Shown here: piece by piece, positions 44,011 to 52,675 of the stretch
Layout: the number at the start of each line of letters is the position of its first letter
Position numbering within the stretch: position 1 is the first letter of the stretch
Assembly (NCBI RefSeq): GCF_001189915.1
Contig: NZ_LFLS01000006.1
Span: forward strand, 150,403 to 214,402
DNA from: Herbaspirillum autotrophicum
Lineage (GTDB): Bacteria > Pseudomonadota > Gammaproteobacteria > Burkholderiales > Burkholderiaceae_D
DNA: 64,000 nt
Reading direction: 5' to 3'
Notes under the pieces: model-generated
The model's database searches: none
What the model saw: only the letters and a program-made list of their open reading frames with translations
Told to the model about the DNA's origin: nothing
Translations under genes and position numbers: made by a program

Positions 44011-45063
44011 ATGAGTCAGGCACTTGATACATTGTGGTATACCCGTTGCCCGGTTCCTACCAGTCTCGGCATCGCTTTGCAGCGCGGCTGGCTGGAACAG
44101 GAATTCGCGCAAAAGAACACCGTCATCAAATCCTTGCAGGAGTCCAATGATCAGGCGGTGCGTGAATCGCACTTCGATCACACCTTGCAAAATTCGGTAC
44201 GGCACGGCGGCAATATTCCTGCCATCTGGGCTCGTTCAGCAGGACGCGATACACGCGTGATCGGCCTGTCGTGGGCAGATGAAATTCAATTGATCCTGAC
44301 CTTGCCGGGCTCTGGCATCGAGAGTGTCAAAGATTTGAAAGGCCGGAAATTCGGTCTGCCGCAATGGCAGAATGTGCAAATCGATTTTTCGCGGGCACAG
44401 GCCATACGCGGACTGGAAAATGCATTGCGGCTGGAAGGACTCAGCGTCAGCGACGTCGAACTGGTGGATTTCGTGATCGCACGTCGTCACAGCGATGAGC
44501 CGATTCAGCGCTTCAATGGCAAGGCCAATCTCGGCAGCCGTTCAGGTTCGCATAACGCCGAACTGGTCGGCTTGCTGCGCGGTGAAGTGGACGCCATTTT
44601 CCTGAAAGGCGCACACGCGGCGCAACTGGTGCATCACTTCGGCTTGCAGGTAGTGATCGATACCGGCTCCCATCCCGATCCGCTGATCCGATCCAACAAC
44701 GGTACACCGCGTACCTTGTCGGTCGACCAGCATTTGCTTGATCATCATTTCGATTCTGCCGTGACGCTGGTGGAGCAAGTCTTGCGCGCCGATCAATGGG
44801 CGTGGGCGCATGCCGAAGAAACCCGGCAGTTCCTGGCGCGCGAAACCAACAGTAACGATTTCTGGGTACGTGCTGCCTATGGCGAAGATGCGCATTTGCG
44901 TCTGCGCACCGACTTTGCGGAACAATCGATTGTGGCCTTGCAGGATTTCACGCATTTCCTGCATCGCTGGAACTTCATTCCGAACGCTGTTGACGTGCGT
45001 CAATGGATTGATACCGCAGCATTCGAAGCTGCCAGCAAAACGCTGCACGCGCAGGCGGCCTAA
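44011..45063 (+). CDS. DszB-like protein with intact Cys-His-Arg (putative sulfinate desulfinase)
   Basis: A 350-residue protein aligned by eye with DszB, which cleaves the C-S bond of 2'-hydroxybiphenyl-2-sulfinate to release sulfite. All three DszB catalytic residues have counterparts: Cys13 (YTRCPVPTSLGIAL), His54 (ESHFDHTLQ) and Arg64 (SVRHGGNIPAIW); the His-Arg spacing of 10 is the same as in DszB. There is no signal peptide, so the protein is cytoplasmic, unlike a transporter binding protein of the same fold. AGGAGAACGTC precedes the ATG at 44011. Automatic annotation would probably call it an ABC substrate-binding protein. The substrate is unknown. Confidence 0.82.
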   Translation: MSQALDTLWYTRCPVPTSLGIALQRGWLEQEFAQKNTVIKSLQESNDQAVRESHFDHTLQNSVRHGGNIPAIWARSAGRDTRVIGLSWADEIQLILTLPGSGIESVKDLKGRKFGLPQWQNVQIDFSRAQAIRGLENALRLEGLSVSDVELVDFVIARRHSDEPIQRFNGKANLGSRSGSHNAELVGLLRGEVDAIFLKGAHAAQLVHHFGLQVVIDTGSHPDPLIRSNNGTPRTLSVDQHLLDHHFDSAVTLVEQVLRADQWAWAHAEETRQFLARETNSNDFWVRAAYGEDAHLRLRTDFAEQSIVALQDFTHFLHRWNFIPNAVDVRQWIDTAAFEAASKTLHAQAA

Positions 45064-45070
45064 CAAATCC

Positions 45071-45101
45071 GGCGACCGCCGGTCAGCACCGGCGCGTCGC
45101 C
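45071..45101 (+). promoter_or_regulatory. Strong intercistronic stem-loop between the two DszB-like genes
   Basis: GGCGAC-CGCCGGT (45071-45083) pairs with ACCGGCG-C-GTCGCC (45088-45101) around the 4-base loop CAGC, giving 13 base pairs with one bulged C. The run ATCCATTTTC follows, only weakly U-rich. It may be a partial terminator or a message-stabilising element that lets the first gene be expressed more than the second. Confidence 0.65.
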
Positions 45102-45129
45102 ATCCATTTTCTTCGTCAGGGAACAAGTC

Positions 45130-46233
45130 ATGTCTGTTACTCCAATCAACAAAGCCGCTGCAACCGGCCTCAGTCAAATCTGGTTTACCCGTTGTCCGGT
45201 ACCGACCGCAAGCGGTCTGGCCTTCAAACTGGGTTGGCTGGCGGATGAATTCGCCAGCGATGGCATCGCCATTGCCACCTTGCAGGAAGAAGCTGCCGGC
45301 AGTCCGTTGGCGCGTCATCACTATGATCATGAATTGCCCGAGCTGATCCGCGAGGGTGGCAACATGCTGGCGCTGGCGGCACGCGCTCAGGGCGCGCCCA
45401 ACCGGCTGATCGGTCTGACCTGGATTGATGAAGGACAGGCGATTATCGTGCGTCCCGATTCCGGCATCACCGAAGCGCGTCATCTGAAGGGGGTACGTGC
45501 GGCGCTGCCGGCGTTCAGCCAGCGTCCGATCCAATCCCATACGCGCGGCAGCAGCATTGCCCGTGGCATGACACTGCATGGATTCAAAGGCGTGCTGGCA
45601 TCCGCTGACCTGACGCTGGATGATGTCCGCTTTGTGGAAGTTGACGATCGTCTGTCGGCGACTGCCGGGGTGGCGGCGAATGCTGCTGGTGATCGTCAGG
45701 GCCTGCAGGGCTTGTGGGCTGGCTTGACGCACCTGGCAGAGGGCCGGGTTGATGCGGTGTATGTCAAAGGCGCTGCCGCCGTGGATGCAGCACGCCGGCT
45801 CGGGGTGGTGGTGGGGATTGATATCGATAAACTGCCGGAGCAACGGTTCCGCGTCAATAATGGCACGCCGCGTCCCATCACCGTGCATCAAAGTCTGCTC
45901 GACAATCACCTCGATCTGGTGGTGCGGTTTCTGGATCAGACACTGAAGGCCGCAGACTGGGCCGCGCAGCATCTGGAGGGGGTACACAAGATATTGGAGG
46001 GTGAAACACGAGGCAGCGCTGATGCCGTGACGGTGGCCTATCGCGATGGTTTCCACCGGTCGCTGCATCCGGATCTGTCAGCCGAGCGGGTAGCATTGTT
46101 CCGCCAGCAAAAAGACTTTCTGTTACTGCACGGTTTTCTTGATGCTGATTTCGATCTCGATGCCTGGATCGATTACCGGCCGCTGGAAGCCGCGTACCAA
46201 CTGCGCGCAGCGAGGCTGGCTGCAGCGGCTTGA
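45130..46233 (+). CDS. DszB-like protein with intact Cys-His-Arg (putative sulfinate desulfinase), second copy
   Basis: A 367-residue paralogue of the preceding gene. DszB-type catalytic residues are again present: Cys22 (WFTRCPVPTASGLAF), His64 (ARHHYDHELP) and Arg74 (LIREGGNMLA). The signature near the C-terminal half, RVNNGTPRPITVHQSLLDNH, is shared with the other two copies. No signal peptide. A CAGGGAACAAGTC stretch precedes the ATG. It is probably co-transcribed with 44011 through the stem-loop. Divergence between the two intact copies suggests different sulfinate substrates. Confidence 0.82.
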   Translation: MSVTPINKAAATGLSQIWFTRCPVPTASGLAFKLGWLADEFASDGIAIATLQEEAAGSPLARHHYDHELPELIREGGNMLALAARAQGAPNRLIGLTWIDEGQAIIVRPDSGITEARHLKGVRAALPAFSQRPIQSHTRGSSIARGMTLHGFKGVLASADLTLDDVRFVEVDDRLSATAGVAANAAGDRQGLQGLWAGLTHLAEGRVDAVYVKGAAAVDAARRLGVVVGIDIDKLPEQRFRVNNGTPRPITVHQSLLDNHLDLVVRFLDQTLKAADWAAQHLEGVHKILEGETRGSADAVTVAYRDGFHRSLHPDLSAERVALFRQQKDFLLLHGFLDADFDLDAWIDYRPLEAAYQLRAARLAAAA

Positions 46234-46339
46234 GGAGCGTCTCTGCTGCGTCGTGTTTCCGAAATCCGGTGTCTGTCCGCATGACAGGAAGCCACCGCAA
46301 GCCGCGATGGCGGCAGTTGCCTTGGACGGTTGTCCGTGA

Positions 46340-46771
46340 TCAGCGTGATACCTCTGTCAGCGTATTGTTCTTGCGCGGACGACCGCCTTTTTTGCCGTTC
46401 TCCCGTGCTGCCGCAGCCTTGGCCGGAGTTGATGCCGCTCCACCTTTGCTGCCATGCTGCGCCGCCATCCAGCGCTTTGATCCGAGAAAGCCATCCAGCA
46501 AGCCGGGAATGTAGATGTCGAGATCTGCCCGCGGAAAATGGATGCCGAGGCCAGACGGCGAAATTTCTGCGCCCACCAGATCGGCTGCATGAACATGTTC
46601 AAATGCCTGTGCCTGAGCGGGTGAAAAACCAAGCTCAAGACCGGTGGTGAGTTCAATGATGATTTTGTCGGTGCGCTTGTCATAGCGAACCGATACTGCT
46701 GCCGGAAAGGTCGCCTTTTTCAGGGCGGCACGTTTGTTGGCCGCGATATACGCTTGATCAGAAATAGTCAT
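46340..46771 (-). CDS. DUF2442-type protein, putative antitoxin of a toxin-antitoxin-like pair
   Basis: A 143-residue protein. The central part (VRYDKRTDKIIIELTTGLE ... AEISPSGLGIHFPRADLDIY) matches the DUF2442 pattern. The C-terminus is basic and ends AAARENGKKGGRPRKN, a tail common in DNA-binding antitoxins. The ATG at 46771 is chosen because GGAAACG lies upstream at good spacing; an in-frame ATG six codons earlier is possible. It overlaps the end of the DUF4160 gene, so the two are coupled. Function as an antitoxin is inferred from the pairing and not shown. Confidence 0.75.
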   Translation of the reverse strand: MTISDQAYIAANKRAALKKATFPAAVSVRYDKRTDKIIIELTTGLELGFSPAQAQAFEHVHAADLVGAEISPSGLGIHFPRADLDIYIPGLLDGFLGSKRWMAAQHGSKGGAASTPAKAAAARENGKKGGRPRKNNTLTEVSR

Positions 46772-47006
46772 GGATACGTTTCCATTCATCGCAAAAATTT
46801 AACAACCTGGCTTCCAGCTCATTTGAAACCCGCGTCAGCTGAGTACGCGAAAAACCATAGTTTTCGCGTAACTCCGGAGGGCCGGCAGGACAATGCAGAT
46901 TGAATACTGCTTCATGGCCGCTGCCAATGACGTGAACATGAGCCGGACGGTGGTCATTGAGGTAAATCACCACGCGCAGCCCGAAGATGACAAGTAGTGT
47001 AGGCAT
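46758..47006 (-). CDS. DUF4160 protein, putative toxin of a toxin-antitoxin-like pair
   Basis: An 82-residue protein starting MPTLLVIFGLRVVIYLNDHR, with the DUF4160 hallmark NDHRPAHVHVIGSGHEA followed by a C-terminal helical part. Most DUF4160 proteins begin with MPT, so the ATG at 47006 is chosen; an in-frame ATG at 47054 preceded by AAGG would add 16 residues. It overlaps the DUF2442 gene by 14 bases. The upstream 200 bases (47007-47214) are AT-rich relative to the window, and no gene was seen there. Confidence 0.75.
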   Translation of the reverse strand: MPTLLVIFGLRVVIYLNDHRPAHVHVIGSGHEAVFNLHCPAGPPELRENYGFSRTQLTRVSNELEARLLNFCDEWKRIHDYF

Positions 47007-47214
47007 TTTATCAAACCTAAGGGTCTTGGGTTTAAGGAAATTTGCAAATGCCATCAGCCTTGGTGTTGAGAAACAACATCTTTCAAAATGAAAGCCTGGA
47101 AATATTGCTTTGAGGCAGCTGATATGAGGGTGATCGGATTTTGCCTGTTTGTAATTTAATTGTCTATTTATTAATTATTGTTGATGCTTTTATCACCGGT
47201 GCCCGATTGCAACC

Positions 47215-50200
47215 TCAATGAAAATCGCGGCTGCTGGTTTCCAGCTTGCCCAGCAGATGCGACAGGTCGACCAGCCGCTTGGCGATCAAATGGCATACGC
47301 CGCTGTGAGATTGCCAGATGCCATAGACGCCCAGCAGCGATGCATGCAAGACTTCGTGACGCTGTTTTTCCAGCAGATCGGGCCAGACAATCACATTGAC
47401 GTAGCCAGTCTCGTCTTCAATGCTCATGAACACGACCCCCTTGGCGGTGCCGGGGCGCTGGCGCCCGGTGACGATGCCGCAGCCGCGCGCAAACTGGCGA
47501 TCCTGAAAGGTTTCCAGCATGGCCGCCGGCAGAAAGCGTTGCTTGAGTAGCAGAGGGCGCAGCAACGCCAGCGGATGACGCTGCAGACTCAGACCGGTAG
47601 CGCGGTAATCGCCGACGATGTCGTCGGCTTCGCTCGGTTCGCTCAATAGCGCCGGATCCTCATGCACGGTGGCGCTGCGCAGCAAGTCTTTATCGGGCGC
47701 GGCTGCGGCCGCATGCCACCAGGCTTGATGCCGGTGGCCGGCCAGCGTGCGCATGGCATTGCCGGCTGCCAGCGCTTCCAGATCGCGGCGTTCCAGTCGC
47801 GCCCGCTGCGCCAGATCGTCGAGATCGCTGAAAGGGCGCTCGCATCGGGCCTGCATCAGTTGTTGTGCCGCTTCGATGCGCATGCCGCGCAACAGATTGA
47901 ATCCCAGGCGTACCTGCGGTCGTCGTTGCGGATTGCCGGCCTCGGTCACCAGTGTCGCTTCCCAGTCGCTGTGCATGACATCCAGCGGCAGCACCACCAC
48001 GTCGTGCCGCCGCGCATCCTGTATCAATTGTGAAGGTGAGTAGAAACCCATCGGCTGACTGTTGAGCATGGCGCACAGGAAGGCTTCCGGTTCATGGCAT
48101 TTGAGCCAGCTGCTGGCATAGGCCAGCAAGGCAAAGCTGGCGGCATGGCTCTCCGGGAAACCGTAGTCGCCGAAGCCTTGAATCTGTTTGAAAATGGCAA
48201 CGGCAAACTCTTTTTCGTAACCTTTATCAAGCATGCCGGCGATGATCTTTTCTTCGTATTTTTCCAGCCCGCCTTTGCGTTTCCATGCCGCCATTGCACG
48301 GCGCAAGCCATCGGCTTCACCGGGCGTGAAGCCGGCGGCGACAATCGCCACCTGCATCACCTGTTCCTGGAAAATCGGGACACCGAGTGTGCGCTCCAAT
48401 GCTTTTTCAAATGCGCCGCTGCCTTGATTGTCATCGGGGTAGATCACCGGTTCGAGGCCCTGACGACGCTTCAGATACGGATGCACCATGCCGCCCTGAA
48501 TCGGCCCCGGCCGCACGATGGCAACCTGAATTACCAGATCGTAAAAATTCTCCGGTCGCAGGCGCGGCAACATGCTCATCTGAGCCCGGCTTTCAATCTG
48601 GAATACGCCGATGGTGTCGGCCTTGCGAATCATCTCGAAGGTGGCTTCATCCTTGGGCGGAATATCGTGCAGCGCAAATGGTTTGTCACGCAAGCGGGCC
48701 ACCAGTTCCAGCGTGCGCCGCAAGGCCGACAGCATGCCCAGCGCCAGCACATCCACCTTGAGCAGTTTGAGTGATTCCAGATCGTCCTTGTCCCACTCGA
48801 TCACGGTGCGGTCGGACATGGCCGCATTCTGGATCGGCACCATGCGCGACAACTGACCGCGCGCAATCACGAAGCCGCCGCTGTGTTGCGACAGATGGCG
48901 CGGAAACCCCAGCAACTGGCTGGTCAGTGCGGCCCACTGCCGGGTCAGCTCGGCATCCGGATCAAGACCACATTCGATGAAACGTTCCAGCAGTGCATGC
49001 TTGCTGTCGAACCAGTGCTGCGCCTTGGCGACCAGATCAATCACGGCAGTATCGACCCCGAGCGCCTTGCCGATGTCGCGCAGCGCGCCGCGTGGCCGAT
49101 AGGTGTGGACGGCGGCTGTCAGGGCAGCACGGCGGCGACCGTATTTGCGGTAGATGTGCTGGATCACTTCTTCACGCCGCTGATGTTCGAAATCGACGTC
49201 GATGTCCGGTGGCTCGTTACGCTCCTTGCTGATAAAGCGTTCGAACAGCAAGATACTGCGCGAGGGATCGATCTCGGTAATGCCGAGGCAATAACAAACG
49301 GCGGAATTGGCCGCTGAACCACGACCCTGACACAGGATATTTTTGGAGCGCGCGAACAGCACGATGTCGTACACCGTCAGGAAATAGGCTTCGAAGGCCA
49401 TGTCATTGATCAGACCGAGTTCAAATTCGATCTGCGTCACAACCTGCTCCGGAATGCCTTGCGGATAGCGTCGCCGGGCGCCACGCATGGTTTCCTGGCG
49501 CAGATAACCGGCTGGCGTCATGTTGTGCGGCACCAGCTCATCGGGATATTCATAGCGCAGATCGTTCAGCGAAAAGGTGCAGCGGCTGGCAATCGCCACG
49601 GTTTGCGCCAGTGCTGCCGGCGCAAACAGATTGGCCAGCCGCAGCCGCGAGCGCAGATGCTGTTCGGCATTGGCGGCCAGATCATAGCCGCATTGCGCCA
49701 CGCTCTTGCGCAAACGAATGGCGGTCATGGCGTCTTGCAGCGGCTTGCGTGATCGCACATGCATGCAGACGTGTCCTAGCGCCACTACCGGCAAGTCATG
49801 CGCGGTGGCCGCGGCGTCGATGACGCCGCGATGCTGGTCATCGCAGGCCCGGTACAGTTGCGTCAGGCCGATCCAGGCGCGCTCGCCAAAGTGGTGGCGC
49901 ATCCATCCGGCCTGCACGTCCAGCGCCCTTGCTGTCGCCGGATAATCCGGCAACAGAATCAACAGGCAATCGGGCAGGCCGCGCAAATGCGACAAGGCCG
50001 GCGGCGGTGTGCTGAAATCTTGCGGCATCAGGCGGTATTCACCCTTGACGCTGCGGCTGCGGGCCAGTGTGATCAGTTCGGATAAATTGCCGTAGCCTTC
50101 CCGGTTTTGCGCCAGTGCCAGCAGCGACCATGCCGCGCTGCCGTCGGCATGGGTCAGATGGAAATGGGCGCCGATGATCAATGGCAGTTTGGTTTTTCCG

Positions 50201-50385
50201 GCTTCGGCATGGGCCCGCACCACGCCGGCCAGGGTGCACTCATCGGTGATGGCAAGTGCGCTGTAATCGAGTTTGACGGCGCGCGCCACCAATTCTTCGG
50301 CATGCGAAGCGCCGTGCAGAAAGGTGAAATTGGAGAGACAAAAAAGTTCTGCGTAAGCCGGCAGCGGCAGCGGAGTTTCAGCCAT
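47215..50385 (-). CDS. dnaE2: Error-prone DNA polymerase III alpha subunit (DnaE2/ImuC)
   Basis: C-family translesion polymerase of 1056 residues, the catalytic part of the ImuABC mutasome used for damage-induced mutagenesis. N-terminal PHP domain (YAELFCLSNFTFLHGASHAEEL), polymerase core (RGSAANSAVCYCLGITEIDP, ERNEPPDIDVDFEH with the catalytic acidic residues), helix-hairpin-helix (FPESHAASFALLAYASSWLK), and a short C-terminal OB-fold region. It lacks the long C-terminal clamp and tau-binding tail of replicative DnaE, as DnaE2 does. The ATG at 50385 lies 4 bases after the imuB stop; upstream in-frame sequence lies in imuB. Confidence 0.95.
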   Translation of the reverse strand: MAETPLPLPAYAELFCLSNFTFLHGASHAEELVARAVKLDYSALAITDECTLAGVVRAHAEAGKTKLPLIIGAHFHLTHADGSAAWSLLALAQNREGYGNLSELITLARSRSVKGEYRLMPQDFSTPPPALSHLRGLPDCLLILLPDYPATARALDVQAGWMRHHFGERAWIGLTQLYRACDDQHRGVIDAAATAHDLPVVALGHVCMHVRSRKPLQDAMTAIRLRKSVAQCGYDLAANAEQHLRSRLRLANLFAPAALAQTVAIASRCTFSLNDLRYEYPDELVPHNMTPAGYLRQETMRGARRRYPQGIPEQVVTQIEFELGLINDMAFEAYFLTVYDIVLFARSKNILCQGRGSAANSAVCYCLGITEIDPSRSILLFERFISKERNEPPDIDVDFEHQRREEVIQHIYRKYGRRRAALTAAVHTYRPRGALRDIGKALGVDTAVIDLVAKAQHWFDSKHALLERFIECGLDPDAELTRQWAALTSQLLGFPRHLSQHSGGFVIARGQLSRMVPIQNAAMSDRTVIEWDKDDLESLKLLKVDVLALGMLSALRRTLELVARLRDKPFALHDIPPKDEATFEMIRKADTIGVFQIESRAQMSMLPRLRPENFYDLVIQVAIVRPGPIQGGMVHPYLKRRQGLEPVIYPDDNQGSGAFEKALERTLGVPIFQEQVMQVAIVAAGFTPGEADGLRRAMAAWKRKGGLEKYEEKIIAGMLDKGYEKEFAVAIFKQIQGFGDYGFPESHAASFALLAYASSWLKCHEPEAFLCAMLNSQPMGFYSPSQLIQDARRHDVVVLPLDVMHSDWEATLVTEAGNPQRRPQVRLGFNLLRGMRIEAAQQLMQARCERPFSDLDDLAQRARLERRDLEALAAGNAMRTLAGHRHQAWWHAAAAAPDKDLLRSATVHEDPALLSEPSEADDIVGDYRATGLSLQRHPLALLRPLLLKQRFLPAAMLETFQDRQFARGCGIVTGRQRPGTAKGVVFMSIEDETGYVNVIVWPDLLEKQRHEVLHASLLGVYGIWQSHSGVCHLIAKRLVDLSHLLGKLETSSRDFH

Positions 50386-50389
50386 GAGC

Positions 50390-51871
50390 TCACCCGAACA
50401 AGCCGTGCAGATACCAATGCGTCGCATGCTGTTCGGGGTCGCCGATGCGTTCGCGATAAATCCAGTAATACACATGTCCGGCACTGACCGCGACATGGTA
50501 ATCGCGCGTCATCAATTGCCCTTGCCACCAGCCGGTTTCGATGCGTTCCGGCGGTGAGGCCAGTTGCAGCGTGCCGCGATAATACGGACGGTGTTGTCGT
50601 ATCTCCAGTGGCAGCGGTTGCGGCAGCAACCACGCCGGCCGTGGCGGCAAGCAATCGGGCAAGGGCGTTGCGGTACTGCCGGACTGAGTGCCGAGCGCGG
50701 CTTGCCAGTGATTGCTGACTTCCGGACGATGATCGGCCAGCGGTTTGGCCTGACGCACATTATCCGGTCCCAGCCTGGCGCTCAGCAATTCGAGCAGGCG
50801 GGCATGTTGCTGCGGCGTGCCGCCCGGTTCCGGAAACAGGCTGGTGCTGATGGCCGCCATCGCTTCCAGTCGCGCCACTTGCAAACTGACGGCAATTACC
50901 GGCGCGCACAACACGGTGCTGGCCAGTCTTTCTTGCAGCAGACGCAGCAGATGGGTTTCTTGCCAGACCGCTTGTGCCAGCGTCAGCGTGATGGCGGTGG
51001 GCGCGATGGCCTGGCGGCCGCGCTCATGCTGCAATTGCAGCGTGACCTGGCCCACCGCCAGATGATGCGCGCTGAGCCAGCCGCTCATTTGCGCCAGCAA
51101 ACCCTGCGCCGCATGTTGCAGCGACTGGGCATGTTCGATGCGATCCGGTAATTCGATACGCGCCTGAAAATCGGGCGGTGCCACGATCCATTCGTGCAAC
51201 TCGGGACTCAGGCCCCAGGCTTGATCCAGTTGTGCCAGTACTGCCGCCCCGCAGCGTCGTTGCAAGGCGGCTCGCGGCAAGCGGCGCAGATCGGCGAGAT
51301 CGCGGCAACCGATGCCATCGAGCAGATCAAGATGGCTGACGGCGCTGCCGAGCAAGGCAATCGGCAGCCGTTCCAGACGCGGCAACAAGGTACGCAAGCT
51401 GAGCGCGCGGGCATGCCGGGCCCGTGGTTGCTGCGCCAGCAAGGCGGCGCCGGCAGCAGTCGGGGCGCAGCCGAGGCTGGCGCTCAGTCCGAGCTGCGCG
51501 ATGGTGCCCCGGACTCGCCGGCACAGCGCACGGATGCCGCCGAACAGCGTCAGGCTGGCGCCGATATCGAGCAGCAACACATCGGCGCCATTGCTGCTGA
51601 CTTGCGGCGTGTATTGCAACAATGCCAGTGCCGCTTCGTGCAAGGCCCGTTGTTCGCGAGCGGCGTCGCGTTCATGCAGGATGGCCTGCGGCAGCAGCAT
51701 CAGCACGCCGCCACGCCGCATGTTGCCGGTCACACCCGCAGCGCGCGCCAAGGCCGAGGCCAGGCTGACGCGGTCGCGTTCCAGCACGACAGCGGCAGCG
51801 TCAGCCGACCAGTTCGGTCGGAACACTTCCAGCGGCAGCAATGGCAGGTGCAGGGCAATCCACAGGGGCAT
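50390..51871 (-). CDS. imuB: ImuB, inactive Y-family polymerase subunit of the mutasome
   Basis: Y-family polymerase-like protein of 493 residues starting MPLWIALHLPLLPLEVF. The usual catalytic aspartate of the DCDxFF motif is missing at the N-terminus (ALHLPLLPLEVF), as expected for ImuB, which acts as a scaffold that brings DnaE2 to the sliding clamp. The helix-hairpin-helix/palm features remain (LLDGIGCRDLADLRRLPRAA). The start at 51871 lies inside the end of imuA (71-base overlap). The C-terminus ends HATHWYLHGLFG directly before dnaE2. Confidence 0.92.
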   Translation of the reverse strand: MPLWIALHLPLLPLEVFRPNWSADAAAVVLERDRVSLASALARAAGVTGNMRRGGVLMLLPQAILHERDAAREQRALHEAALALLQYTPQVSSNGADVLLLDIGASLTLFGGIRALCRRVRGTIAQLGLSASLGCAPTAAGAALLAQQPRARHARALSLRTLLPRLERLPIALLGSAVSHLDLLDGIGCRDLADLRRLPRAALQRRCGAAVLAQLDQAWGLSPELHEWIVAPPDFQARIELPDRIEHAQSLQHAAQGLLAQMSGWLSAHHLAVGQVTLQLQHERGRQAIAPTAITLTLAQAVWQETHLLRLLQERLASTVLCAPVIAVSLQVARLEAMAAISTSLFPEPGGTPQQHARLLELLSARLGPDNVRQAKPLADHRPEVSNHWQAALGTQSGSTATPLPDCLPPRPAWLLPQPLPLEIRQHRPYYRGTLQLASPPERIETGWWQGQLMTRDYHVAVSAGHVYYWIYRERIGDPEQHATHWYLHGLFG

Positions 51872-52508
51872 GATGAAACAGATTGGGTGAGGGTTGCAAG
51901 GCGATATGAAGCGGGTGTTCCTGTTGCGGTCCGCGCCGTTTGATGAAACTGATGTCGATACCGTCAGCCGCCGGCCGCAGTGCCAGCCGCAACGGTGCCG
52001 GCGATGCCTGGCGCGCGCAACTGAGCGGGCGCAACAGAAAGAACAGCGTGTTGCCGCTTTGCGCCGCCAGATGCAGGCGGCGCAAGGCATCGTCGCGAAT
52101 CTGTGTTTGCCAGAACAGCAAGCTGCCGCAACTGTCGGCACGCAAGACCTGTTCCGCCGCCCACAAGGCATCGACTGCCTTGCCGGCGTGCAAATCGAGC
52201 AAGGCGGCGGCCGGTATGCCCAGTGTTTGCCAGCCGGCTGCGTTGGCATGTTGTGGCGTTTGCAGCAAGGCGATGCGCGGTTTTTCGGTGTTGCGCAAGG
52301 CATGCCGCAGCAGCCGCAATTCACCGATGCCGTTCTGGGCCAGCAGCAATTCGATCAGGACGCCGGCCGGCCAACCTTGTTCCGGCAGTTGTGCCGACAA
52401 GGCCGGGAAACCGGTCTCGATCCCGCGTCGCTGACTGCGTGCCAGTTGCGAGGCACGCCACAGGGCGGGATGAATGGTTTCAGGGGCAGACAGAATGGCT
52501 TGGTTCAT
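51801..52508 (-). CDS. imuA: ImuA, RecA-like mutasome component
   Basis: ImuA (235 residues, SulA/RecA-like fold) is the first gene of the LexA-controlled imuA-imuB-dnaE2 operon. TIHPALWRASQLARSQRRG, GFPALSAQLPEQGWPAG and LIELLLAQNGIGELRLL match ImuA of other beta- and gammaproteobacteria. It has no classical lysine Walker A, which fits ImuA lacking RecA's ATPase site. The ATG at 52508 is chosen to give the typical N-terminus; an in-frame ATG four codons upstream (52520) is possible. A LexA box begins 22 bases upstream. Confidence 0.9.
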   Translation of the reverse strand: MNQAILSAPETIHPALWRASQLARSQRRGIETGFPALSAQLPEQGWPAGVLIELLLAQNGIGELRLLRHALRNTEKPRIALLQTPQHANAAGWQTLGIPAAALLDLHAGKAVDALWAAEQVLRADSCGSLLFWQTQIRDDALRRLHLAAQSGNTLFFLLRPLSCARQASPAPLRLALRPAADGIDISFIKRRGPQQEHPLHIALQPSPNLFHHAPVDCPAPAIAAAGSVPTELVG

Positions 52509-52529
52509 GTTCGATAGCATAACAAATAA

Positions 52530-52545
52530 CTGTATGCACATACAG
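52530..52545. promoter_or_regulatory. LexA (SOS) box controlling imuA-imuB-dnaE2
   Basis: CTGTATGCACATACAG is a perfect match to the gammaproteobacterial/betaproteobacterial LexA consensus CTGT-N8-ACAG and a near-perfect palindrome. It lies 22 bases upstream of the imuA ATG, where LexA would block the promoter. It is also about 130 bases from the divergent regulator gene at 52676. Confidence 0.9.
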
Positions 52546-52675
52546 TATTCTAGTGTTTTTGCCGCCATCTGTGCGAATCGGATCCATGCCGCAGCGTCAT
52601 GATCCATGCATGATTTCCGCGCGGCAATCAATTGGGCGATAATGCGTCCACACTAAAAATCATGGGGAACCGCCG

